Source: Bufo bufo
Lineage: Eukaryota; Chordata; Amphibia; Anura; Bufonidae
DNA length: 64,000 nt
NCBI RefSeq assembly: GCF_905171765.1
Contig: NC_053392.1
Span: 447,172,837-447,236,836, forward strand
Reading direction: 5' to 3'
Shown here piece after piece: positions 1-9,490 of this stretch. Below the pieces are notes generated by a model. That model did not search any database. It saw only the letters and a program-made list of their open reading frames with translations, and was not told where the DNA came from. Position numbers and translations under genes: made by a program. Positions within the stretch are counted from its first letter, which is position 1; each line of letters opens with the position of its first letter.

Positions 1-215
1 TAAATTTGGGATTTTTTCATAAATAAAGGCGAAATACATTGACTTAAATTTATGACTATCATGAAGTACAATGTGTCACGAGAAACAGTCTCAGAATGGC
101 TTGGATAAATAAAAGTATTCCAAAGTTATTACCACATAAAGTGACACATGTTGAATTTGCAAAAAATGGCCTGGGCAGGAGGGTGAAAACTGGCCTGGGG
201 TAGAAAGGGTTAAAA
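1..215 (-). repeat. Dispersed repeat, copy A (fragment)
   Basis: The reverse complement of this stretch matches 62970..63186 closely over its whole length, including the shared run around the words for 'aaatttatgac' and 'agtacaatgtgtcacgag'. It has no convincing reading frame (the 99-codon frame over 91..390 resembles no family I know). I cannot assign it to a superfamily. It is cut by the window edge, so neither end is defined. Confidence 0.8.
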
Positions 216-1453
216 ACCATCTGTCCCTAATAAGGGTTACATTTTGGAATGTTTCTAATATGAGCAAGCATAACAAGTCTGGTGGCACATTGTGTTTATA
301 AACGTGCTGCTTGTCAAACATGCATTTACCCAATGCTATATATGTCAGTCTCTCTCTGACATCATTTGCCACTGTTATCATTGAGTTCAATAGCTTAATA
401 GGGGAGGCGGAGGTCCCAGGGGACCTCAGAGTGTAAAATACAAATTTTCAGGCAAATCAGAGCACATTCAATTGCAGTAGAATTGATTTGGTAACTAATT
501 GACTTTTTGAAAAAAAGAAATCGCTGAATCAGACAACACAAATTTTTAAAAGTTAGCACATCTCTAAATCCCATTTTCAGAATAGCAACACAAGCAGGTT
601 TCAGATATACAGTATATGCAGTGCAGAAGTATACAGTAACTGAACATCTATACCATAGGAAGAGTAGTTTGTATTCTTTTCCTGAGCTCAGCTAGTTATC
701 TCATCTCATACAAAATCTCATCCTCAAGCCTCATCCCTCCCCTAAGTTTTTGATGTGTAAAAATCGCTCTTGCTAGGCAAATTCTGTCCTTGCCCCTGTC
801 AAACAGAGTACAAGAGAGATACTGAAAGAAGGCGGGTGGTGGAGAAATCAGTGTCCACTTTAGTAAATGTGCCAAGGTGGACACAAATGCTCTGTCTTGC
901 CTATCTCTCTCTTTCTCTCTCTCTCTCTTTCTCTCTGCTCTTTCAGTTATGAGGAGGGATCTCTGGTGTGGTGAAGCAGCTGTTTCTAAAGCTACAGCAT
1001 CCTTTCCACTTCTTGATTGCAATTACATTAACTCTGTCTCCCTTTGTTTTAACTTGCTCATCATCTCGTCTGAGAAGCAGGAAAGATGCTGAAGCTTCAG
1101 GGGCAGCCAGCTCATGACACTATGGATCACTCCGCATACCTAAAGGAGCAGAGAAAGAGACATGACTGAGCATGTGGGCTGCGTGTCCAATTCAGCATGT
1201 TTTCTAAGGTGGACACAGAAAGCTGCTCAATAGAAAAAGCAAGAGGTTCTATACTAACATTATTCCTGAAGTATCCTGGGATACGTTTAAATACAGAAAT
1301 GTTTAAAATTATGGGTTGGATTTAATCAAAAACAATATTCTTCATGGGACAATCCCTTTAAGGACCCTAGACTTTTAATAATTTACTTTAACATAACTTA
1401 GATGATCAAATCTTCAAAAATTTCTGCATATAAGGCAGTTTTGTAATGGCAAC
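216..1453. other. No gene seen; CT-rich microsatellite
   Basis: I see no exon, transposase or retroelement motif here. A CT-rich tract lies at about 901..938. Around 1340..1355 there is a '...ccctttaagg' string resembling the right end of a TTAA-targeting T2-type element, but I found no partner end, so I do not call an element. The short frames across 696..1092 are low-complexity by-products of the CT tract. Confidence 0.5.
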
Positions 1454-3198
1454 TAGTGATGAGCGAAGTATTGAAAAATTTGATTTGGCTTTTTTTTAAA
1501 ACAAAAAAATTCACTTTGTGACAAATTAATTTGTCACGAATCACATTTCTTTGTAAGTAGTGTGTGCAATGACAGGGAGCGGCATTTGCACTGCCCCCCG
1601 TCATTGTACCCCTCAGATGCCACATTCATAGCTGATTGCGGCATTTGACATTAACATTAAAGTGCAACATAACAAAAATAAACTAAATCATACTTGTCTT
1701 ATCCATTTGATCGCGAAGAGTTGGCCGCGCCATCTTGATTGAAGATCTAGCGCAAAATCTCGCACAGCCCGTGTTGACTTCATTACATCGGCCGGCATGG
1801 TTACTAGTGATGAGCGGTAGGGGTCATATTCGAATTGGCGATATTTCGCGAATATTTTGTAGAATATTCATCAAATATTTGCAAATTCAAATATTTGTTA
1901 TATTCATAAAATTTTTTACTTGAAAAATCGGCAAGGAAATGATTGCGTAATATGTAAAAATGCAAATTTTCGTAAGGCAAATCTTTATCGCAAATTATTC
2001 AATTTCTGAGTAAAAACATGATTCCTCCCTGCTTCTTGCTTGTGGGCCAATGAGTCATTGGCCCACAAGCAACTTAAGCAGGGAGGAATCATGACTTTAG
2101 ATGGGAAAAATTAGAAATATTCTAAAAAATGAATATATAGCACTATATCGAATATATTAGTTGTTTAGAATATTCGTAATATTCTAAAACAAGAATATAT
2201 AGCAATATAGCGAATATTCGAAAAAAAAACAAATCTAAAGCAATTTAGCTAGTATAGTGCTACAATCTTTTTTTTAATAGTTATAATTTTTTTCAAATCT
2301 GAACTTCAGATGAGAAAAAAATTACAACTTAGACAAAGATTACAGCACTATATTAACTAAATTGCTCTATATTCATTTTTTTCGAATATTCGCTATATTG
2401 CTATATATTCTTGTTTTAGAATATTACAAATATTTGAAAAAACGAATGTAGAGCAATTTAGCTAATATAGTGCTATAATCTTTTTTTTAATAGTTATAAT
2501 TTTTTTCCAAACTGAACTTCAGATGAGAAAAAAATTACAACTATTAGACAAAGAAGATTATAGCACTATATTAGCTAAATTGTTCTATATTTGTTTTTTT
2601 TTTTTCAAATATTCGCTATATTGCTATATATTCTTGTTTTAGAATATTATGAATATTCGAAAAACAAATATATTTGATATAGTGCCATATATTAGTTTTT
2701 TAGAATATTCGTCATCATGACTCATTGGCCCACAAGCAAGAAGCAGGGAGGAATCATGTTTTTACTCGGCAATTGAAAATTCGCATTACTAAAATTTGCA
2801 TTACGAAGATTCGCAATCAACACTGCTGCAGCCTTCTTATTGGCCCACAAGCTAGAAGCAGGGAGGGATCATGTGTACTGATTTTAAAAAAAATCTTGAA
2901 TATTCAAAATTACAAATATATATCACTATATTCAAAAAATTTGCAATTCGAATATTTATGATCAACACTAATGGTTACATCATACATCATCAAGCACGGG
3001 ATTTCTCGCAGCCGCCTCTTCGCGCTCAAATGGATAAGCTAAGTATGTTTTTTTTAAATTATTTTTTAACGCCATTCAGGGAAAATCAATTCACTACTAC
3101 GAAGCATGAGGAAATTTGGCTTTACGACAACTTAAATTTTCCCTGAAATCCATATCGAAGTTCACTTCATGGACTTCAATTTGCAACGCTCAACAGTA
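1454..3198. mobile_element. Non-autonomous hAT element (outer of a nested pair)
   Basis: The left end reads tagtgatgagcgaa and the right end, reversed, reads tactgttgagcgttgc, so the two are imperfect terminal inverted repeats. They are flanked by 8-bp target duplications, atggcaac (1446..1453) and atagcaac (3199..3206), with one mismatch. Inside, the segment just before the inner insertion (about 1700..1796) is an inverted copy of about 2979..3045, so the element was a foldback MITE without a gene. It was later split by another hAT MITE at 1805..2970. Eight-bp duplications with a TAGTG-type end point to the hAT superfamily. Confidence 0.75.
1805..2970. mobile_element. AT-rich hAT MITE (inner of the nested pair)
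   Basis: The element is flanked by a perfect 8-bp duplication, atggttac, at 1797..1804 and 2971..2978. Its ends are tagtgatgagcg and, reversed, tagtgttgatc. The interior is very AT-rich and highly palindromic: runs such as tagcactata, atattcgctatattgctata and the 'ggcccacaagc' block recur in both orientations at about 2040..2095, 2390..2650, 2730 and 2840. There is no coding capacity. It interrupts the older element 1454..3198. Confidence 0.85.
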
Positions 3199-3237
3199 AT
3201 AGCAACCCTGAACATCCAGGTTGCTCTGAAGAGTCCT

Positions 3238-3364
3238 GATGAGTTCTATTTTTAATCTGAAAAGAGGAGGACAATATCCCATTTACACAAATATTCACCG
3301 CCTCTAGGAACTCTCAGTGCATCCTGTCAAATGCCTTCTCGGTATCAACAGAATGTCGAAAAAA
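3238..3364 (-). pseudogene. L1-like LINE ORF2 fragment (reverse transcriptase)
   Basis: Read on the minus strand, 3364..3330 encodes the reverse-transcriptase motif DTEKAFDRM. Slightly downstream, about 3285..3238 encodes a stretch beginning NGILSSSFQIKNRTHQ. The same two motifs occur in order in the LINE-1 reverse transcriptase (DTEKAFDR and NGILSSSFSIRNGTRQG), so this is a short, internally deleted and frame-broken relic of that LINE clade. It sits about 100 bp downstream of the unc93a exon in its orientation. No ends or target duplication can be seen. Confidence 0.65.
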
Positions 3365-3469
3365 AGGCATTTTGTAATTTTAGCACAAGCTATTAAATAT
3401 AAAACTAGAAAATTACTAAGCCTGTATTTTATTTTCAGATCTTTATGGTAATATCATATATAAATTTAC

Positions 3470-3699
3470 CTTTATTGGGAATTTGGTTGAGTACTAGAGA
3501 TGAAATAAGATTTCCCCAAATGCCAGATGACTGATATATTAAGAAAAATAAGCCAAAGTATTGGTTCACAATATCCATTCTCTCTTTGCCAGTCTGCTTT
3601 GCATAGGTAATCCCACTGATAGTGAGATAAGTACATTTTGATGCCCAAAGTGGTCCTCCTCCAATACCCAGAATTGCTGAGGTAATTAGTAAACTATAC
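3470..3699 (-). CDS. unc93a: unc93a-like protein, downstream coding exon
   Basis: This 230-bp exon encodes 76 whole codons on the minus strand. It starts with the third base of a split Trp codon and ends one base into the next codon. The acceptor is AG at 3701..3700 and the donor is GT at 3469..3468 (context AAAG|GTAAAT). The product contains PLWASKCTYLTISG, DIVNQYFGLFFLIYQSSG and WGNLISSLVL, which match the conserved membrane core of UNC93A, a multi-pass protein of the major-facilitator-like UNC93 family. Two hydrophobic segments are evident. The split codon joins exactly to the upstream exon at 26766..26947. The remaining exons lie outside the window or were not recognised. A paralogue of unc93a rather than unc93a itself is possible, since amphibians may carry several. 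Confidence 0.9.
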
Positions 3700-4231
3700 C
3701 TATTAGCAAACAACAATAATAATATAAAGTGTTATTGGTTGCAATAAATGTCATATAATAATAATAATCAACCACTATCATGTTAATTCACTGCAGGTTA
3801 CCATAATAACTCTACACATGTCCATTTCTGCTTATGCTTTCAGAAATATATAGAAGGTACTGCTAATTTAAATGGTTTATCTGATCCCCCCCAAAAATTT
3901 GAAAGGGCTGAGAAAATGGTTCAAAGAACGAAAAAAAAAAAAAACACCTACTGAATCCTGCTCTTACAGCTCTATATCTCCCATCAGGGCTACTATTGGT
4001 CCCTAGTGTACCAAAAGTATTAAGTCCTGTCTATGGTCACATATACTGCTGCAGCCATCCATTTTCCTCAGTGGTGATATGTCTCTGAGCAGCTTTTGCA
4101 GCGGAGGCTTGGGAACCTTGGTGCTGGAACAGAGAGCGCCATGGTATAGGCGAGTGTTTTCTTTCTGTCAAACAGTTTCCTGGCAATTTCGAAATTTTTG
4201 GGAGGGTGGACAATGCCTTTAAATCGCAAAA
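3700..4231. other. Intron sequence, no element resolved
   Basis: This is the 3' end of the large unc93a intron, read on the minus strand. I see short AT-rich runs (taataataat at 3717..3770, an A-run at 3932) and a possible T2-type end (the reverse complement of about 4190..4222 begins ttaaaggcattgtccac). No partner end was found. No exon was found. Confidence 0.4.
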
Positions 4232-4233
4232 TA

Positions 4234-5381
4234 CACTACTCACAAAATGTTAGGGATATTTGGCTTTTGGGTGAAATTTATGGAAAATGTAAAAAGTTCA
4301 CGCTAGTTATATTATATCATGAAAATAGGGCATTTAGGTAGAAGCATGCAATGGTGATTTCCTCATTTCAAACAATTTATTGAAACAAAAGCCAACAGCA
4401 GTGGTTGGTATACCCCCACAAAAAATGTCTCAAAAACTTGTCATGTGGCCTTGAGCATCAATTGCAGCTTGACAATGACGTCTCATGCTGTTCACAAGTC
4501 AACTTATTGTCTACTGAGGCATGGCATCACACTCTTCTTGAAGGGTGGCTCTTAAGTTCATTGAGGTTCTGGAGTACAGAGTTACAAGCCTCTACACAGC
4601 GACTCAGCTGATCCTATAGGTTTTTAATGGAATTCAGCTCTTGAGAAAGTGCAGGCCACTCTATTTGAGGTACCCTAGTCTCCAGTACCCATTCCCTAAT
4701 GATGTGACCTTGATGAGCTGGTGCATTGTCATCCATGAAGATGAAATTAGGCCTGTTCTGTTCATGCAGAGGCACAATGACTGGATTAATGATTTTATTT
4801 AAGTAGCATGGGCTTGTCGCCACAACCACCAAAGGCTCGTCTGGTGACAACAGCGGCTGATGTATAGTGCTCTCCTTGACGTTTCCAAAATTGTTCACAA
4901 TGAAGTGGTCATTCATCTGGGATGTGGCCAAAGGACGTCCACTTTTAGGACTCTACTAGTCTCTCTTTATCTCTGTTGCAATTTGCCGATGACATTCTGT
5001 GACACTCTAAGCTCAGTGGCCACTTCCGTCTGAGAACATCCTGCTTAAAGCCTCACAATGGCGAGGTAATGTCTGTCAATTGTTAGGTGTCTTGGTCTCA
5101 TGATGTCAAAATGTGAACAGCATGATGAGGAGGATTGTTTAGATACCAATTCTAACTGATCCAAGAAATGCATTGGGCGATTCATGGATCTAACAACTGT
5201 TGTGAATTTTGTCATTAAACTCCCCATTAGAGAACAGCAAATTGTGCAAAAAGTACTGAATCATGGAACAGTTAGACATGTGCATTCAGAAGTTTATTAA
5301 AGGTCACATTAAGTTCACCTATAAAGGTTAGAGTGTATTTTAGATTTATCCTTAAATATTCCTCAATTTTTGTGACTAGTG
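4234..5381 (-). mobile_element. Degenerate Tc1-like transposon
   Basis: The left end is cactactcacaaaatgtt and the right end, reversed, is cactagtcacaaaaattg, with TA at 4232..4233 and 5382..5383, as expected for Tc1/mariner. The minus strand carries transposase remnants over 4614..5227. The C-terminal piece (4614..4931) has the pattern FIFMDDNAPAH followed 34 residues later by SIKNL where Tc1 proteins have PIENL, so the catalytic Glu is replaced by Lys. The N-terminal piece is frame-broken. The element is dead. Its right-hand TA is also the left TA of the next Tc1. Confidence 0.85.
4614..5227 (-). pseudogene. Tc1 transposase remnant
   Basis: Two frame fragments remain. The N-terminal one, 5045..5227, ends in a short stretch (MRPRHLTIDRHYLAIVRL) in the position of the first helix-turn-helix. 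The C-terminal one, 4614..4931, holds the second Asp of the DDE triad (FMDDNAPAH). The first Asp region is lost between them, and the third catalytic residue is Lys instead of Glu. No functional protein is possible. Confidence 0.75.
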
Positions 5382-5383
5382 TA

Positions 5384-6932
5384 CAGTCGTGGCCAAAAGT
5401 TTTGAGAATGACACAAATATTAGTTTTCACAAAGTTTGCTAATCTGCTTTTAGATCTTTGTTTCAGTTGTTTCTTTGATGTAGTGAAATATAATTACACG
5501 CACTTCATACGTTTCAAAGGCTTTTATCGACAATTACATGACATTTATGCAAAGAGTCAGTATTTGCAGTGTTGGCCCTTCTTTTTCAGGACCTCTGCAA
5601 TTCGACTGGGCATGCTCTCAATCAACTTCTGGGCCAATTCCTGACTGATAGCAACCCATTCTTTCATAATCACTTCTTGGAGTTTGTCAGAATTAGTGGG
5701 TTTTTGTTTGTCCACCCGCCTCTTGAGGATTGACCACAAGTTCTCAATGGGATTAAGATCTGGGGAGTTTCCAGGCCATGGACCCAAAATGTCAATGTTT
5801 TGGTCCCCGAGCCACTTAGTTATCACTTTTGCCTTATGGCACGGTGCTCCATCGTGCTGGAAAATGCATTGTTCTTCACCAAACTGTTTTTGGATTGTTG
5901 GAAGAAGTTGCTGTTGGAGGGTGTTTTGGTACCATTCTTTATTCATGGCTGTGTTTTTGGGCAAAATTGTGAGTGAGCCCACTCCATTGGATGAGAAGCA
6001 ACCCCACACATGAATGGTCTCAGGATGCTTTACTGTTGGCATGACACAGGACTGATGGTAGCGCTCACCTTTTCTTCTCCGGACAAGCCTTTTTCCAGAT
6101 GCCCCAAACAATCGGAAAGAGGCTTCATCGGAGAATATGAATTTGCCCCAGTCCTCAGCAGTCCATTCACCATACTTTCTGCAGAAGATCAATCTGTCCC
6201 TGATGTTTTTTTTGGAGAGAAGTGGCTTCTTTGCTGCCCTTCTTGACACCAGGCCATCTTCCAAAAGTCTTCGCCTCACTGTGCGTGCAGATGCGCTCAC
6301 ACCTGCCTGCTGCCATTCCTGAGCAAGCTCTGCACTGGTGGCACTCCGATCCCGCAGCTGAATCCTCTTTAGGAGACAATCCTGGCGCTTGCTGGACTTT
6401 CTTGGACGCCCTGAAGCCTTCTTAACAAGAATTGAACCTCTTTCCTTGAAGTTCTTGATGATCCTATAAACTGTTGATTGAGGTGCAATCTTAGTAGCCA
6501 CAATATCCTTGCCTGTGAAGCCATTTTTATGCAACGCAATGATGGCTGCACGCGTTTCTTTGCAGGTCACCATGGTTAACAATGGAAGAACAATGATTTC
6601 AAGCATCACCCTCCTTTTAACATGTCAAGTCTGCCATTTTAACCCAATCAGCCTGACATAATGATCTCCAGCCTTGTGCTCGTCAACATTCTCACCTGAG
6701 TTAACAAGACGATTACTGAAATAATCTCAGCAGGTCCTTTAATGACAGCAATGAAATGCAGTGGAAAGTTTTTTGGGGGATTAATTTTCATGGCAAAGAA
6801 GGACTATGCAATTCATCTGATCACTCTTCATAACATTCTGGAGTATATGCAAATTGCTATTATAAAAACTTAAGCAGCAACTTTTCCAATTTCCAATATT
6901 TATGTAATTCTCAAAACTTTTGGCCACAACTG
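5384..6932 (-). mobile_element. Near-complete Tc1/mariner transposon (DD35E-type)
   Basis: The terminal inverted repeats begin cagtcgtggccaaaag (left) and cagttgtggccaaaag (right, reversed). They are flanked by TA at 5382..5383 and 6933..6934. The element is about 1.55 kb, a normal autonomous size, and carries one uninterrupted transposase gene on the minus strand. Its left TA is the terminal TA of the degenerate Tc1 4234..5381, so one element inserted at the very edge of the other. Ends and gene are both preserved, which suggests a young copy. Confidence 0.93.
5557..6573 (-). CDS. Tc1/mariner transposase, uninterrupted
   Basis: The open frame runs from 6609 (350 codons). I prefer the second Met (residue 13, MVTCKETRAAIIAL), which gives 338 residues, the usual Tc1 length, and places the helix-turn-helix directly after the start. 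The N-terminal half contains two DNA-binding helix-turn-helix units (about residues 5-110 of the shorter form), including a basic GRPRK-type hook. The catalytic domain shows all three acidic residues: FSDEASF, FQHDGAPCH and PDLNPIENLW. Counting between the second Asp and the Glu gives 35 residues, not the 34 of ordinary Tc1 or Sleeping Beauty; this spacing is the hallmark of the DD35E family described as Traveler. The protein would cut and paste its own element at TA sites in the nucleus. I see no stop, frameshift or missing catalytic residue. Whether it is active cannot be read from sequence. Confidence 0.92.
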   Translation of the reverse strand: MVTCKETRAAIIALHKNGFTGKDIVATKIAPQSTVYRIIKNFKERGSILVKKASGRPRKSSKRQDCLLKRIQLRDRSATSAELAQEWQQAGVSASARTVRRRLLEDGLVSRRAAKKPLLSKKNIRDRLIFCRKYGEWTAEDWGKFIFSDEASFRLFGASGKRLVRRRKGERYHQSCVMPTVKHPETIHVWGCFSSNGVGSLTILPKNTAMNKEWYQNTLQQQLLPTIQKQFGEEQCIFQHDGAPCHKAKVITKWLGDQNIDILGPWPGNSPDLNPIENLWSILKRRVDKQKPTNSDKLQEVIMKEWVAISQELAQKLIESMPSRIAEVLKKKGQHCKY

Positions 6933-7077
6933 TACATTAAACACATACACTCTATTTGAGTAACTGTGGTTCCAAGGTATCCTTTTGCTGGTCTGAAGAT
7001 ACCAGTAGTAGTCTGTGATCTTGTATAAGCAGACAGAATGAAACATGAACAGTAACTATCTATTAATAAATGTTCAC

Positions 7078-7985
7078 TTAAAGTGACCCTCCACTTCAAG
7101 AAAAAATAAAAATTACATTAAATTGGGAATTGACAGAACACTTATTTGGTGCCCTTGTAATCTTTTCAGCTGGAAACTAATATTACCGGTTATAGTTATT
7201 ATTTTTCTGGAGAAGAGTAATTGATCCAGGGAGTTATTATGATTGCCTGATTGGAGTCAGGGAAAAAAAATTCCCCTTAAATTGGCTTCCACCTTCCTCT
7301 GGATCAACTTGAAGGATAACAGGCTGAAATGGATGGACTGATGTCTTTTTTCAGCCTTACAAACTATGTTACTATGTATGTTAGATCCCCCAATTCCCAG
7401 GTTCCTCTTCTGTCATCCAAGATGGCAGCACCACTTTTCAGTCCACATGATGAGTACTTGGTTTTAAAAACCCAAGACATTTCTTGGTGCCCTTGGAGTG
7501 ACCAGCACTGCTCACATAATCACTACTAGCAAATCCAAAAGCAGAGCTGAACAAACAGAACGTGTCCTGGACACAGGGTTAGACTGGGGTTGCCGCAACC
7601 AGAGGAAATTATCATCATGATGGCCCAAACCCATGTCATAAATTAAGTCTAATAGATTTTTATTTTAAGAAATATACCCTAGTAGCAAGTGAGTGGCTCC
7701 AAAGGCAACTCCAAATATTTTTTTCTCCTGGACCTTTGGGCCTCAATATGATATCAGAGTTTGATCCTCTGGTGCTCTAATGGGCCAGTCCATTGCTGCC
7801 TCAACTGCTGATGCACAGTGTGGTAGTAAGAAAAGCAGTGTAACCATCTTGGATGACAGAAAAGGAGCCTTGGAATTCATCAATCTGCAGCTGAAAAGAT
7901 TAAAAGGAGCCATCATGTAAGTGTTTTGTTCATTTCCCTGTAAATTCCCCAGGATTTTTTTCTTAAATCAAAAGGATCATACTAA
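7078..7985. mobile_element. Foldback DNA element, ends approximate
   Basis: The left arm (about 7080..7180, containing gacagaacacttat and ttttcagctgg) is the inverse of the right arm (about 7880..7985, containing gcagctgaaaagatt and aagtgttttgttc). The left end is preceded by ttaa, consistent with a TTAA-targeting element, but the right flank is degraded. A second inverted pair lies further in: tcttctgtcatccaagatgg at about 7408 against ccatcttggatgacagaa at about 7842. There is no transposase. Another retroposon-like segment (7255..7392) sits inside. Confidence 0.5.
7255..7392 (+). repeat. Retroposon-like 3' tail with tatgttac repeat
   Basis: The segment ends in gtcttttttcagcctta followed by aactatgttactatgtatg. 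A pyrimidine-rich lead into a short tandem tail of this kind is typical of the 3' end of L2/CR1-like retroposons in fish and frogs. No coding region accompanies it. The assignment rests on the tail only. Confidence 0.35.
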
Positions 7986-8071
7986 AATAAATTTATTTTG
8001 TGTTAGTAACTTATGTGGAAGTGATGTGATCTGAATACGAGGCAGTATTGAAACAATTATCACCATGTAAC

Positions 8072-8395
8072 TGTGAGGGATGAGAATCCATTTTGTATGA
8101 GTATTTCTTCTATCTTGTGCAAATGAGTCAGCTGGCAGGATGTAGGGAGTCTCTGTGTATATCAATAAAATGTTCCTAGCTGCAAGGCAAAGGTAACCAC
8201 TCCCTCGCTCCCTTATCAACGTTCCCTGAAGCTTTACGGATGCTCTGCTAGGGAATGCTAACTTTCAGATAAGATGCTGCAGAAACTTTTTAATTATTAG
8301 AATTTTGTTAGTATAGTGCGGAAGTATTGCCTTTTATGAATAACAAATCAAATCATTAGTTTCAATTTTCACCCCCTTGGTGGTGGAAAATTGCA
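8072..8395 (+). repeat. 5' LTR of the retrovirus, truncated
   Basis: It begins tgtgagggatgagaatcc and follows the 3' LTR (24203..) closely up to 'cccccttggtggtg', where the match stops. The 3' copy continues for about 170 bp with a TATA-like box and AATAAA that are absent here. The 3' copy also has a short extra block (about 24252..24266). The 3' part of this LTR and the adjoining leader are therefore deleted. Confidence 0.8.
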
Positions 8396-8521
8396 GAACA
8401 TTAAAGAAAGGGAAATCTCAGAAACAGAGTACACTAGGTGAATAGTTCTGATGAAACTGTGGGGCAATAGATGTCTGAATTTTGTTACTTTCTATAGTTG
8501 TTGTGATACAGTTGAAGAGCA

Positions 8522-8668
8522 ATGGGGAATAATTTCAGTATACCTGAAGGTTATAGGACAGCCAAAACATTGGTGAAGGAAAGGGGAGGTAAAGAGGGTT
8601 TGAAGAATGTGGATAGCGTGTTGGAGAAGTCTGGGAAAGATTCATTAGAACTCATTGTGGTTAAATAA
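8522..8668 (+). pseudogene. gag N-terminal remnant
   Basis: A 48-codon frame starts MGNNFSIPEG, with Gly at position 2 as in N-myristoylated retroviral matrix proteins, and sits where gag should begin after the leader. It stops at 8668. No capsid or nucleocapsid zinc knuckle is seen before protease, so most of gag is deleted. The call depends on position and the MG start. Confidence 0.5.
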
Positions 8669-8784
8669 AGGATAGTGGATGTGAAGAAGTGGTTGATACA
8701 TGGATAAAAGTAGCTTGTGAGGTTGAAACTGAGGGATGGAGAGGTTGTGCAAGGTAGATTGTTGTATACTCAGAAACAGAAAGG

Positions 8785-9145
8785 CAGTACCATTCCTGGT
8801 TGACATGGGTGCATCCAAAACTCAAGTAGACCAGAGTTTCTTGCCACCACATAAGTTATGTACCGGCATTAGGATTTACAGGAGAAACTGTTTTTGTCCA
8901 TGAATCTGAGTCAGTTAAACTAAAGATAAAAGACAGTACGGTTGTTACCCAATTGTTAGTTAAAGAAAACCTGCCAGAACCTCTTTTAGGGACTGATGTT
9001 TTGCAAGCACTGGGAGCCCACATACACTTTGATCCCGATGGCACTACCCATGTAGATTTTGGGGCCCCAGAGGAAGTATTATGTCCCTTAATAGCAACAC
9101 TGGCCCTGCCTGAGACAGAGACAATGCTTCTTGTGAAAAGCAAAC
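8785..9145 (+). pseudogene. Retroviral protease remnant
   Basis: The frame at about 8788 encodes PFLVDMGASKT, the aspartic-protease active-site region, but with Met where Thr or Ser is expected in the D-(T/S)-G triad. A frameshift near 8875 moves the reading to the frame 8953..9213, which encodes EPLLGTDVLQALGAHI; this matches the C-terminal LLG(R/T)D motif of retroviral proteases. Normal function would be Gag-Pol processing. The frame break and altered triad make it inactive. The reading runs into a Tc1 fragment after about 9145. Confidence 0.75.
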
Positions 9146-9149
9146 CCGA

Positions 9150-9486
9150 ACTGGTATGTGTTTTTTATAGGGCAGGGCAGCTGCAACCAACACCTCCAAT
9201 CTCATCTCATTGATTGGACTCCAGTTGGCTGACACCTCACTCCAATTAGCTATTGGAGATGTCATTAGTCTAAGGGTTCACATACTTTTTCCACCTGCAC
9301 TGTGAATGTTTACATGGTGTGTTCAATAAAAACATGGTAACATTTAATTCTTTGTGTGTTATTAGTTTAAGCAGACTGTGATTGTCTATTGTTGTGACTT
9401 AGATGAAGATCAGATCACATTTTATGACCAATTTGTGCAGAAATCCATATCATTTCAAAGGGTTCACATACTTTTTCTTGCAACTG
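9150..9486. mobile_element. Tc1-like fragment inserted in pol
   Basis: The right end, reversed, begins cagttgcaagaaaaagtatg and is followed by TA at 9487..9488, as in Tc1 elements. The internal direct repeat 'ggttcacatactttttc' occurs at about 9277 and 9461. No transposase remains and the left inverted repeat is missing. It occupies the place where the catalytic reverse-transcriptase motifs of the retrovirus should be, so insertion was accompanied or followed by a deletion of pol. Confidence 0.7.
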
Positions 9487-9490
9487 TATA

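Noticed and set aside
91..1092. Small frames at the left edge (91..390, 696..1022, 770..952, 877..1092)
   Set aside because: They lie in a dispersed repeat or a CT-rich tract, have no recognisable motifs, and no splice or codon evidence.
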